This document shows, in pieces, positions 55,850-64,000 of a DNA stretch of 64,000 nucleotides (the first letter of the stretch is position 1; each line of letters begins with the position of its first letter). Source of the stretch: Fragilaria radians (Eukaryota; Bacillariophyta; Fragilariophyceae; Fragilariales; Fragilariaceae); NCBI GenBank assembly GCA_900642245.1, contig CAAAJI010000021.1, forward strand, positions 137,731 through 201,730. Direction: 5' to 3'. The translations under genes and the position numbers were made by a program. The notes under the pieces were generated by a model, which was not told the origin of the DNA, did not search any database, and saw nothing but the letters and a program-made list of their open reading frames with translations.

Positions 55850-57345
55850 TAGGCCAACGTCGAATTGTAACGGTGCCATTCAACTGGGTTTTTCAATGAC
55901 TGTAAAGGGTTAAGTTTTTGCTCGACGATGGATTTGCGAAGGTACACGGAATCACCAACAACGTGTTGATGAGGGATCCGGGATATGTTTTCACAATAGT
56001 TATTGCTGCGAATCTGAGTGCGGCGTCTGGTTTGAAGGGCTTTCCAATTGGCAAGATAGACAGCATGACAAGGTAGTCCACTTCTTGGGAGGCAAGGAAA
56101 GTTTCTTCAACATCAATGTGGAGGTTCTGGGAGCGGATACGGCCAAATACTTGGGCCAAGCGCTTGACATGATGCTCAAAGGACGCTTGGTGAAAAGTAT
56201 GATATTATCAATGTAGACTATAATATCTTCAAAAGTATAGAAGATATCAGAGGGTGGCTTAACATCCCTGCAGTAAGCAGGCTTACACGTAATGGCCCCA
56301 TGGCAGTACAATTCCACAAAGTTTCTTAGTCGCTTAGTCCACTTTGAAGCGGTATTAGTCCCTGTTAAGATCTAAGCAAGTAGCAAGAGTAAAACCTTGT
56401 AGGGAGATAGACAGGTGTGCGGATGAGACATTTATTAAGCTGGCAAAGGTCAGTATGGAATCTAACACTTCCATTCATATTTCCCATACATTGAATTCTA
56501 GGACGCCAATGCAGCAAGTTCTTCAACTTGAGAATGTTTTTGGGGATCTTGTATGCTTGTGCACAGAAGGGTCTAGAATTGGGTTTTAAATCAAGGTGGA
56601 CTTTACTGTCAGGCACCTTTCCAAGTGAGTCGTAAAACAAAGAAGATCAAGCAAATCCTATGAAGCCTCTTGTTGAGTTTTAGAAAGATGTGTGCATTTA
56701 AAAATCATTGCTTGATGACTGTGTATGTGGTATTGGTTTGATTTAATGGTGCATTCCATCCGGTGTGTAACACATTCTAAGATTTCTGGGGCTTCCATGT
56801 CTTGTATATCAACAGGAGTTAATTCTTCAGGATGAATGAATCCATTCTGTTGTGACATCACCCCTGTGAAATCAAAAATGAGACCCAATTTTTTGATAAA
56901 AAAATTCCAAGGACAATGTCATGTCTGCTAGTAGAGTTATCTTCCACAGAGGCACGGATAGGGATGTGTAAACTGCCACAAAGGTCTGGAAGTTTGATGA
57001 CAAAGGTAGCCATTTGTTTCAAACGGGATTGGGAGTAACGGCCTTTTACTTTCAAATTCATCTCTTCAATCCGATGATCAATTTGTTTTAACACATCTTG
57101 CTTCATGAAAACATATCAAGCAATCCAAGCATTAAATGAATGATATTTTTACCAAAGCATGGAACAGGAACTTCAGTATTCGCTTCATTGATGCTATTGG
57201 TCTTGTTGTTATCTTGGACTTGAAAGATTTCTTCAACATGATTGATATCTGAACCTGTGATTGAAGCTTCATCAGATTGCTTTTTTGTTGACAGGATATT
57301 TTTTCTTTGCAATTTTCCTTTGCGTTGGAACGTGAGTTGCATTTG
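55850..57345 (-). mobile_element. Decayed Ty3/gypsy retrotransposon
   Basis: On the minus strand, broken frames follow gypsy order. Retropepsin-like sequence is at ~57100-56660 (TSRHDIVLGI, then GLIFDFTGVMSQQNGFIHP). The reverse transcriptase start is at 56640-56365 (GKVPDSKVHLDLKPNSRPFC, then LCQLNKCLIRTPVYLP). The RT core is at ~56310-55893 (FEDIIVYIDNIILFTK, then RIRSQNLHIDVEETFLASQE). Several frameshifts and internal losses are evident, including most of the palm between 56.37 and 56.28 kb, and the catalytic box reads YIDN. RNase H and integrase were not found. An open frame at 58084-57872 (-) may be the gag part of the same element. Confidence 0.75.
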
Positions 57346-57409
57346 GATTGTTAATTATTTTTGTTTTTATTACTTTAATTGATGGGTTGGTTTTTATACT
57401 CTGCACGTT

Positions 57410-57539
57410 GCTTCTGAATAGCTTCACACTGTGATGTTGTGTGGTTGCATTTTCCCTGGATTTCACAATACCTTGCTTCTGAATAACTCCACACAGTGAT
57501 GTTGTGTGTTTGCATTTTCAATGAATTTCACAATATTTT
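57410..57539 (-). repeat. 65-bp tandem duplication
   Basis: Two adjacent copies begin with GCTTCTGAATA at 57410 and 57475 and share CTTCACACTGTGATGTTGTG / CTCCACACAGTGATGTTGTG, TTGCATTTT and ATTTCACAATA. It lies just 5' (minus-strand sense) of the gypsy protease region. Confidence 0.8.
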
Positions 57540-58829
57540 TGCGGTTGGTTTGTTTTAGATCGCGTCAGTTTTCTGTTTAATTCCTGACTGAAATTTTTGG
57601 TTGCAATGATGAGTCAACGACAATTTCGATCCGTGTGGTTTACTCCGCTTTGGATACAGATCATTGGTCTCTACGCTTTTTAGTCCAGTATAATATCGCA
57701 TGTGAGTGGCAAGACGCAGATGACATAAATTTGCCTGTACTTGGAACTTCTTCCATCCAGCCAGACAGGCGTTTCTGACAATTCAGGCTAAATCTGCATC
57801 AGTGAACTTTGGAGTCTGCACGCCAGGATTACTTACTGGGTTAGGGACCGGTCTATAGTTGATTAGATTGTTCAAATGGAGAATTCTCGGAACAACGTCT
57901 TAAACGGACATGTTTCTATGCTTTTTTTCTTCAGACATCCATTCCTTGTGGACAATGAAATCTCGTCTTCCATAAACAGAAGCAAGGATCGCTTTGTACA
58001 GTCTTCAAGTTCTTCTTGCATATGGTTAGTTGCGTGGTTGATTATGGTGTCTAACCATTTTTTTTGTGCGTCATGTCCCATCATCGCCGGGATATCCCTT
58101 GAGGGCCTAATGACAGGGCCAAAGCCTTAATAATGTCATCAAAGGTGCAAAAATATTCAAGAACTTCTTCAAGTTCGGTTGAGTTGAGTCTGTGATTCTG
58201 ACCTTTTGAGAGTTGGGATGGCTGGGATCAAGATGAATGTCAGTGGTAACATATCTATCCTTCCGTTGCACAGAATCAAGGTCTTCTTTCTTTGGAAGGA
58301 TAGAAAAGCCCCAAAGAAGTTGATGTTTTACTTTGAATGATACATTTGAGAACAGTCATGTGAAACACCAAAAAATCCATTTCAGAAGAATGAGCACAAA
58401 GCAAAAATCTAAAGATGCATGAGTTAGGTATGGGAAAGCATTAATAACCTGCACATAGATAGGATAACTGTATTTTGACCACAGAAAGAACAAACGGACG
58501 TATTTTTGTGTGCTTGACTCGGATCAATCCATTTTTACAGTACATGTTCAGAGCAAATCAGCGAGAAACTGGTTTTGGATTCCATGTGGATGCTGCCTAT
58601 TCCTCGATCACAATAATATGGAACTGCTTTGGTGGTGTTTATAAGGGTGGAGTTGTAGGTTTGATTGATGTGTGTACAACGCATGGAACCCGGAAAATTC
58701 CATGGCGTACTGTGGCAAATTAGTGGTAAGTCATCGGTGAAAGGGGGGGGGTCATCTCGGATTTTTTAGTGCTCATGTAGTTAGTTGTTGATTTCTTCTT
58801 CTGCATACATAATCCAGCAACATCTTTCC

Positions 58830-59366
58830 ATGCATTCCCGACGTCCTCCATCCTTACGTCATAAACGAAATCCACGTGATGTGACTAGAAAAATGCGACA
58901 TTCTGCTTTGGAGAATGATGATGACCTAGAGCAACAACAACATCAGCAACATCAACAACAACAACAACAGCAGCCACTGATGCTGCTACCTTCCCAGGCT
59001 CAACAAGGGAGCACAACATCCACAACGTCGATGAGAAAGAAACGTAAAGCAGGGAATTCTCTATTTAAAATGATGTTCTTAATCGCTGTGTTATTCCTTC
59101 TTGGGCTGATTTGTAAGAAATACATTTTAGACCTAAATCAATCCGGAAGTAATTTGGGGAAAGCATCTCCAATTCTGCAAGGCGTTGGCAGTGTGAAGAA
59201 AGATAAGGCGGGAAATAGGGACTCGACTGATAAAGAAAAAATGGACGGTTCATTTGACTTGGATCAAAGAAAGAAAGTTGCACAGGAGGAGAAGCCATCG
59301 AAAGACCTAGTAAAGGATCAGACAATACATGTCAAAGATGAAAAGGAACAAGTCTTTGGAGTGTAA
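58830..59366 (+). CDS. Q-rich single-pass membrane protein of unknown function
   Basis: Encodes 178 residues from MHSRRPPSLRHKRNP. The N-terminus is strongly basic, followed by a Gln/His tract (LEQQQHQQHQQQQQQQP) at ~34-49. A single hydrophobic span (MMFLIAVLFLLGLICKKYIL) lies at ~80-100, and a Lys/Glu/Asp-rich hydrophilic tail ends it. Basic-before-span charge suggests type II topology. No catalytic motif; no family recognised. It converges on the DUF2993-like gene with 78 bp between stops. It could also be the first exon of a longer gene, but the close downstream neighbour leaves little room. Confidence 0.5.
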   Translation: MHSRRPPSLRHKRNPRDVTRKMRHSALENDDDLEQQQHQQHQQQQQQQPLMLLPSQAQQGSTTSTTSMRKKRKAGNSLFKMMFLIAVLFLLGLICKKYILDLNQSGSNLGKASPILQGVGSVKKDKAGNRDSTDKEKMDGSFDLDQRKKVAQEEKPSKDLVKDQTIHVKDEKEQVFGV

Positions 59367-59444
59367 TCTAAAATTTAGGATTCCTTTAATATCTATAAGT
59401 TTTCGCATGTTCTTAATTTTGTCAACATTTGCGTAGCATTTTAT

Positions 59445-60762
59445 TTAGGTTGTGAAATTTCCAATTTTGGTCAGCCACCTCCCAGCATCCCAAGCGAAAT
59501 TCGCAGCCAAACTCTCTTTAATTTGAGGATATTTCTTGAGCTTCAATGTATGATCAGGTGTCACAGTTGCTTGGGCGCTTATATTCAGACTTTTTTGAAC
59601 TCCATCAATATTGATTGATGTTATTCGAGCATTGTGTCCCATATCGAGAGTGATTGAAGGCAACACAGAAATGAAGATACCTGACGACGGCTGGAGGGAT
59701 ACTTCGACAGCTAGAAACGTCAAAATGTGACCACGACTGCTTAGATCGATGCCACTGCGCACTTCAAATTCAATTTTGTTGCCTAGAGCAATCTGGGTTT
59801 CTCCAGAGCAAGAAATTTTTCCGTTCGGCTTTAGCAATATATATTAATTTGAGAAAAGAAAATGCGACAAAAAAGTACTTCATAAAGTCAGGTGTACTTA
59901 CCAAAACTCGAATTGTTTTCAGGTTCACGAAGGACGGATGAATCCCTGTGCGAGAGAGCGTTCGGCGTAACAGCAGCTCTAAGCCATTTCGAATACTTTT
60001 CGATGCCATCAAGTCGTCTTCGGTTAAAATAAAATTTTGGAAATGTATATCGAATTGGGAAGGGTACCTTATCGCTCCTCTTCGTGACTTGAGTGCAGAG
60101 AAACTCCATAAATTCAAAAACAGCCTCTTGACTTTAATCGATCCTGCTGTCAGACGAAGAGGTTTGAAAGCTATATTTGAAAACGAGATTCTTAGATCAC
60201 CATGAAACCTTCCACTCAAAATCTCTTTCAAGGTGTTACCTCTCGGGAAAACAACAATGTCTACATCCTTAGCAGTTGCTGAAAGTCGTTGAATCAGACT
60301 TCGAAGAATGTTTTCCGAGGAATTCTTAACCACAGATTTTATCCAAGATGTTCTCAATACGGAAGAATCTTTTCTTTCCCATCGCTGAATTTCAATATTT
60401 GACTTTGGACTCCGTTTAGAAAAATGGTTTCTAATGGGTATCGCTGTCTTCCGTTGGAATATTGAAAGTCTTGAGAGCTTGTGTATGAAAGCTCTAGGAG
60501 GCTCCTTCACGAATGATGCTTTAGGTATCGATCTGTGAGAGACTTTCGGCACGACTTCTTGTCGAACGATGGTTGACATCATCAGTTGTCTTCTCCGCTT
60601 GTCATTGCCTTTTAAATTGGCATCCAATGCATGGCGAAAGGTTTGAGCCGATGATGAAGCGACTTGAATACTTTTCCAGGGCACCATAAAGGAATTGGTT
60701 CGAGTAAGAGAAGAAACTAATGCAATGATAGGTAACCATGAAGCACGGTATCTTGTAGTCAT
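59445..60762 (-). CDS. Plastid-targeted DUF2993-like lipid-binding protein (two exons)
   Basis: Exon 1 is 60762-59902 (287 codons) and exon 2 is 59828-59445 (127 codons plus stop), joined in phase 0 as RVL|PNGK, giving 414 residues. The start MTTRYRASWLPIIALVSSL is a signal peptide followed by NSFMVP, the diatom plastid-type cleavage motif. A basic, Lys/Arg-rich transit region follows. The mature part has the beta-rich pattern of DUF2993 (LmeA-like) proteins: LSGRFHGDLRISFSNIAFKP, FSALKSRRGAI, DIHFQNFILTEDDLMAS, and IEFEVRSGIDLSSRGHILT. Bacterial relatives bind phospholipid; cyanobacterial and plastid ones are uncharacterised. Lipid binding at a plastid membrane is inferred. Confidence 0.7.
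59829..59901 (-). other. Intron of the DUF2993-like gene
   Basis: 73 nt, with donor GTAAGTACACC and acceptor TATTGCTAAAG. Without splicing, the upstream frame would run into a hydrophobic read-through that does not match the family, and the downstream one would lack an ATG. Confidence 0.75.
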
Positions 60763-62665
60763 CGTTTCAAGTTTTTTGTTTAATGGGAATGAAAAATGAT
60801 CAAATCTTGATTTACTGTTTATCCCCCCTTTTTCGTTGCCGTGACTGCAATTGAACGGTCGGTCCTTCAATTTTTTTTCTTGTGGGAATTGCCCCGTACG
60901 GTTGGAAAAATAAGTAACGTACGGTCGTTACGCAGAACAATCGTTTAAACCTGGATTGCGAGATCCGTCTCATATTCATGGATTGTATTATGTTCCATGG
61001 AAGATAAATGATCCCATGAACAACAATGACTAGAGGAGATTACGGGAAATCGTTTGGATGGCAAAGCGAGATGTGATGAACAGTGGCAATCATTACATCA
61101 TGAAATGAGAACTCACTTAAAACTAGGGTTCGCGTTCGATTACAGTGAGTCTTGGAATAAGGCTTTTACGAGAACACTAGTGCGTCGCTGCTGCAAAACT
61201 GAGAAAGCATCGGATGATTGTAATCGACGACTTACTTGTTATAAAACGCCAGAAAGACCAGTTCAAAAAGTTAAAGAGTGATTTAACGCAGGGTAACAAA
61301 GCCAATAATCTGACTACCATTTTATCTAACAAGAATTTTTCACGTTGTCAAAAATACGTACTCCGATAACTTGTTTAAAGTTAAAAGAAGTGCAGTTACG
61401 TCCGTACGGTCAAAAAAATAAAAACACCCAAGTACGAATGTTGAAAAAACGTATTAATCTTTCTGATCTTTTAACGTTACCTCTCAAGATTCTGTTATCA
61501 CTAGTGGGTAGCGGTTGTTTTGGTAACAAAGATAAATATACAAAAAAATTCATATTTGGTAAACAGTCAATTCAGTTTTTCCCTTACAAATTTTTCTAGA
61601 TTAAATGCTATCAAGTGGGAAGGATAGGGTATATTATTCTTACTTATTTATTAGGAAACTACTAAGCCAATGAAAACTACTCTGTAAGCTAAATTCTCTA
61701 CTATTGAAATTAAGTTTATTGTGCTCATTTGAAACTGCTCATATCCTTTCACAAAGCATGTTGATGTGCACAGCGCTACATGACAAATCATTGTAGCACA
61801 CCTTTTGACACTGACGTAAGGTGACGTAATGAATCCTAGTATAAGTATCTTCTCATAAGAGTCTTTGCATGAAAGTCTACTCATATTCTTTTAAGTTAAA
61901 AGGTGTTTTTTGTTTTAAACTCTTCTTACCACTAAATCCACAATGCAAATCCCAGGAGTATGCATCATGTTAAAAAATTGAAGGGACATCATTTCTAACT
62001 TGAATTTTAGAAGTGGGATAAGATTCTGAGTGATGCTGACATTTATCCCAGCAAAGGCACACATTTTTGATGTAGCAGGCTGTAACTGAAAACCTCTGCT
62101 GCTCATCAAAGACTTCTGGTTCTGTATTAGTGACAGATCCATAGGAAAACTGACCCACCTTGACTAGGAATCAAGAAGTTGATCCCTAACACAATAGGTT
62201 GTAAGCAATACCAGTTTAAGTTATAAAGTACCATACTAAGAAAGGTGTGCGACTACAAATCCAACTTGCTAAGATTAAAAGAGTTGGAAGGATAATTTGC
62301 TTTATCATTATTGACAGCCAACTTGTCCTTATTGACAAGCCAACTGAGAGAAGTCCTAAAACTACACAAGATTACATAGAAAATGGTTTAAAATAGATCA
62401 TAATTCTTCTTTGTGTACTTTCTTATGTCTAACATAGAGCAAAAACACAGAAGATAGATAAGGAATGGGTTTATTCCCTCCAAGAACAAACTGTTTTGCC
62501 TTATTCTTAGAAAAACTAAAAATTGTCATGACAGATAAGCAAGTAAAGTGAGTGATAATTTCTGCAAATCAATATTTATAGGTTATAAGGTTAAGGGATT
62601 TTGTCTTGACTGATGTTGAAATATCCAATTTCACAATTCGGAAAAAGTATTTTTTATGCCAACAA
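60763..62665. other. Divergent intergenic region, 1.9 kb
   Basis: It separates the DUF2993-like gene (-) and the oxygenase gene (+). No gene recognised. The DUF2993-proximal part carries three CGTACGGT motifs (60895, 60918, 61403). The rest is AT-rich with short random frames. Confidence 0.5.
60895..60925. promoter_or_regulatory. Paired CGTACGGT motifs upstream of the DUF2993-like gene
   Basis: CGTACGGT occurs at 60895-60902 and 60918-60925, with a third copy at 61403-61410. The octamer contains CpG dinucleotides in otherwise AT-rich DNA. A transcription-factor site is only a guess. Confidence 0.3.
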
Positions 62666-63847
62666 ATGTCATCCACTCAACTCCCAAACGCAGATTTAAT
62701 TGCGGACAATGATTTTGTTTTCCGGGATGGTTTTCCAGCGTTGAGAAATGAAAAAGGAGAACCAATACTAGAGGGAGATGAGCCTATTCCTAAAGCTTCC
62801 TTTCTTTCCTATTCATCTGCATTAAAGTTATTGAATCAGTTTGAATCTTTGATTTACGAAGATTGCCAAACCGTTTTTACAGCGAGAACGAAGGATGACT
62901 CTGAAGCCTACAGTATTGGATGTACTTACTTTGTACCTGCGGCAATGAAACCTCGATGTGCCCTTGAAAATCTAGCTCTCAAGATTTTTCATGAGCATAC
63001 AAAAGATTTACCTAAAGGTTGCTACATCCCAGAACAAAGTGGATCAGAGTGGTGGACACTAGTTTTAGATGCAAATCCCCCAAATCCAGATGATCAAGGA
63101 TCTGATGACGATCATGATGAAGTAGGTATGCACTTCGATGCTGATTATGGCTTAGAAGATCAGGCTCCTGGATTATTGCTTCATCCTCGAGTTGCTACTG
63201 TAACATATCTTTCCAATTTTGGTGCTCCAACAATAGTATTGGAAAGAAAGAGCCCTCCAATGAACCAAGTGGAAAAACTGGAAGGTGATATTCATCGAGG
63301 ATGGCTGTCAAGCCCCAGTATTGGGAAGCACATTGCCTTTGACGGCAGTCTTCTTCATGGTGCTCCAGCAACGTTTTTCCCTGGGATCGCACATTCCGTA
63401 ACAGATTCAGAAAAACGAGCAGCAAAGAGGCAAAAGCTAGATACAAACTCCGAAATTCCGCAAGGAAAGCGTATAACGTTCCTGGTCAATATATGGTTGA
63501 ATCACTGTCCCCTTGATGCGGAATTGCTCGACGATGAAATCATAGAACAACTGAAAACACCGTGTGATATGGATTGGAACGTTTACCTTGATAAAATGGA
63601 CGACATGGAAAAAATTGATATCGGTATTTGCAAGGATGATCCAGCAGGGGAAGAAGAAATTATACTATGCGGTAGAGTTGTTACATTATTCTACAATGAA
63701 TCGATGGAAAAGCAGCATAATACAGCGATTGCTGCATGTCGAGATCGTACATCATACGAACTAAATTTTGATCGAGGATCTCTTGTGTTGAAAGTTGGAG
63801 ACCCTGTATCTGAAGACAATGATCAAAATGACAGTGACATTGAATAG
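62666..63847 (+). CDS. Putative 2OG-Fe(II) oxygenase
   Basis: Encodes 393 residues from MSSTQLPNADLIADND. The double-stranded beta-helix hallmarks are in place: the iron-binding HxD (His156, Asp158 in GMHFDADYG), HPRVATVTYLSNFGAPTIV, the distal His231 in DGSLLHGAP, and Arg269 in GKRITFLVNIW, which suits 2-oxoglutarate binding. An acidic loop (DDQGSDDDHDE) directly precedes the HxD. A C-terminal ~110 residues are acidic. No signal peptide is seen, and a short basic patch (KRAAKRQK) could act as an NLS. The protein may act on a protein, RNA or small molecule; the substrate is not deducible. The reading frame continues upstream without a stop to 62606, so an upstream exon is possible. Confidence 0.75.
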   Translation: MSSTQLPNADLIADNDFVFRDGFPALRNEKGEPILEGDEPIPKASFLSYSSALKLLNQFESLIYEDCQTVFTARTKDDSEAYSIGCTYFVPAAMKPRCALENLALKIFHEHTKDLPKGCYIPEQSGSEWWTLVLDANPPNPDDQGSDDDHDEVGMHFDADYGLEDQAPGLLLHPRVATVTYLSNFGAPTIVLERKSPPMNQVEKLEGDIHRGWLSSPSIGKHIAFDGSLLHGAPATFFPGIAHSVTDSEKRAAKRQKLDTNSEIPQGKRITFLVNIWLNHCPLDAELLDDEIIEQLKTPCDMDWNVYLDKMDDMEKIDIGICKDDPAGEEEIILCGRVVTLFYNESMEKQHNTAIAACRDRTSYELNFDRGSLVLKVGDPVSEDNDQNDSDIE

Positions 63848-64000
63848 TAATAAAGCAAATGCCATGAAATTAGGACGAATGTGCTGTACAGTATGAATAT
63901 CGAGTTATTGTCTTGTTGAATATTAGTATGATAAACAATGATTCAATAAATGTTTAGCGTATTTTTTTCTAAAGGGTAGCAATCATCAAGGAAATTGAAA

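Larger units (their letters stand above)
55245..58829. other. Retrotransposon-rich intergenic region, 3.6 kb
   Basis: It contains the gypsy remnant (about 55.85-57.35 kb, possibly to 58.1 kb) and a 65-bp tandem duplication at 57410. 58.2-58.8 kb has no recognised gene; a plus frame ending at 58723 (FGFHVDAAYSSITIIWNC) is protein-like but unassigned. A G-run is present at ~58743. Confidence 0.5.

Noticed and set aside
58475..58723. Plus frame with FGFHVDAAYSSITIIWNC
   Set aside because: No family recognised and the frame starts without a proper ATG near its beginning; probably non-coding next to transposon debris.

Overview
The window looks like nuclear DNA of a diatom or a closely related stramenopile alga. 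Four things point there. Several proteins start with a signal peptide followed at once by a Phe-containing plastid cleavage motif (SSFAFVP, CTAFII, TNSFMVP). The few introns are short (about 73-95 nt) with GTAAGT/GTAAGG donors. The retrotransposon debris resembles diatom Ty1/copia (CoDi-like) and Ty3/gypsy elements. Gene families such as GT90, SLC25, METTL24-like and DUF2993 fit. The DNA is AT-rich, and single-exon genes are separated by sizeable AT-rich gaps. The species cannot be named from sequence alone.

Layout. 0.1-7.4 kb: a two-exon bestrophin-like channel with a very long repeat-bearing tail (-), divergently paired with a GT90 glycosyltransferase (+), then a plastid DUF2214-like membrane protein (-). 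7.4-11.9 kb is a gene-poor AT-rich stretch with direct repeats. 11.9-17.5 kb: a ferric-reductase/NADPH-oxidase-like flavocytochrome (+) and a type II membrane METTL24/FkbM-like methyltransferase (+). 19.5-25.8 kb: one very large single-exon gene (+), probably a nuclear protein with PDZ-like, Tudor-like and SPOC-like segments. 26.4 kb: a small plastid-targeted membrane protein (+). 29.0-34.2 kb: a two-exon GNAT / LysM / LysM / HMG-box fusion (+), convergent with an EngB-type GTPase (-).

36.3-46.3 kb: a JmjC/cupin-8 protein (-), a GPALPP1-like nuclear protein (-) divergent from an LRR protein (+), an NAD(P)H-hydrate epimerase (+), and a DUF3431-like type II membrane protein (-) with a candidate extra 3' exon. 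48.2-49.1 kb: an ankyrin protein (-). 50.5-53.5 kb and 55.8-58.1 kb hold broken copia and gypsy retrotransposons flanking an SLC25 carrier (+, 54.1-55.2 kb). 58.8-60.8 kb: a Q-rich single-TM protein (+) converges on a two-exon plastid DUF2993-like lipid-binding protein (-). 62.7-63.8 kb: a putative 2OG-Fe(II) oxygenase (+).

There is no operon-like organisation; the genes are mostly unrelated. Shared themes are plastid membrane or envelope proteins (bestrophin-like, DUF2214, the 26.4 kb protein, DUF2993), Golgi/ER glycan-modifying enzymes, and chromatin or nuclear proteins. The most unusual items are the GNAT-LysM-HMG fusion with C-terminal basic/aromatic repeats, the bestrophin tail with duplicated blocks and W-G-x-P-P-S motifs, and the 2,080-residue PDZ-to-SPOC protein. 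Start codons were set to the first in-frame ATG, and splice sites were read by eye.
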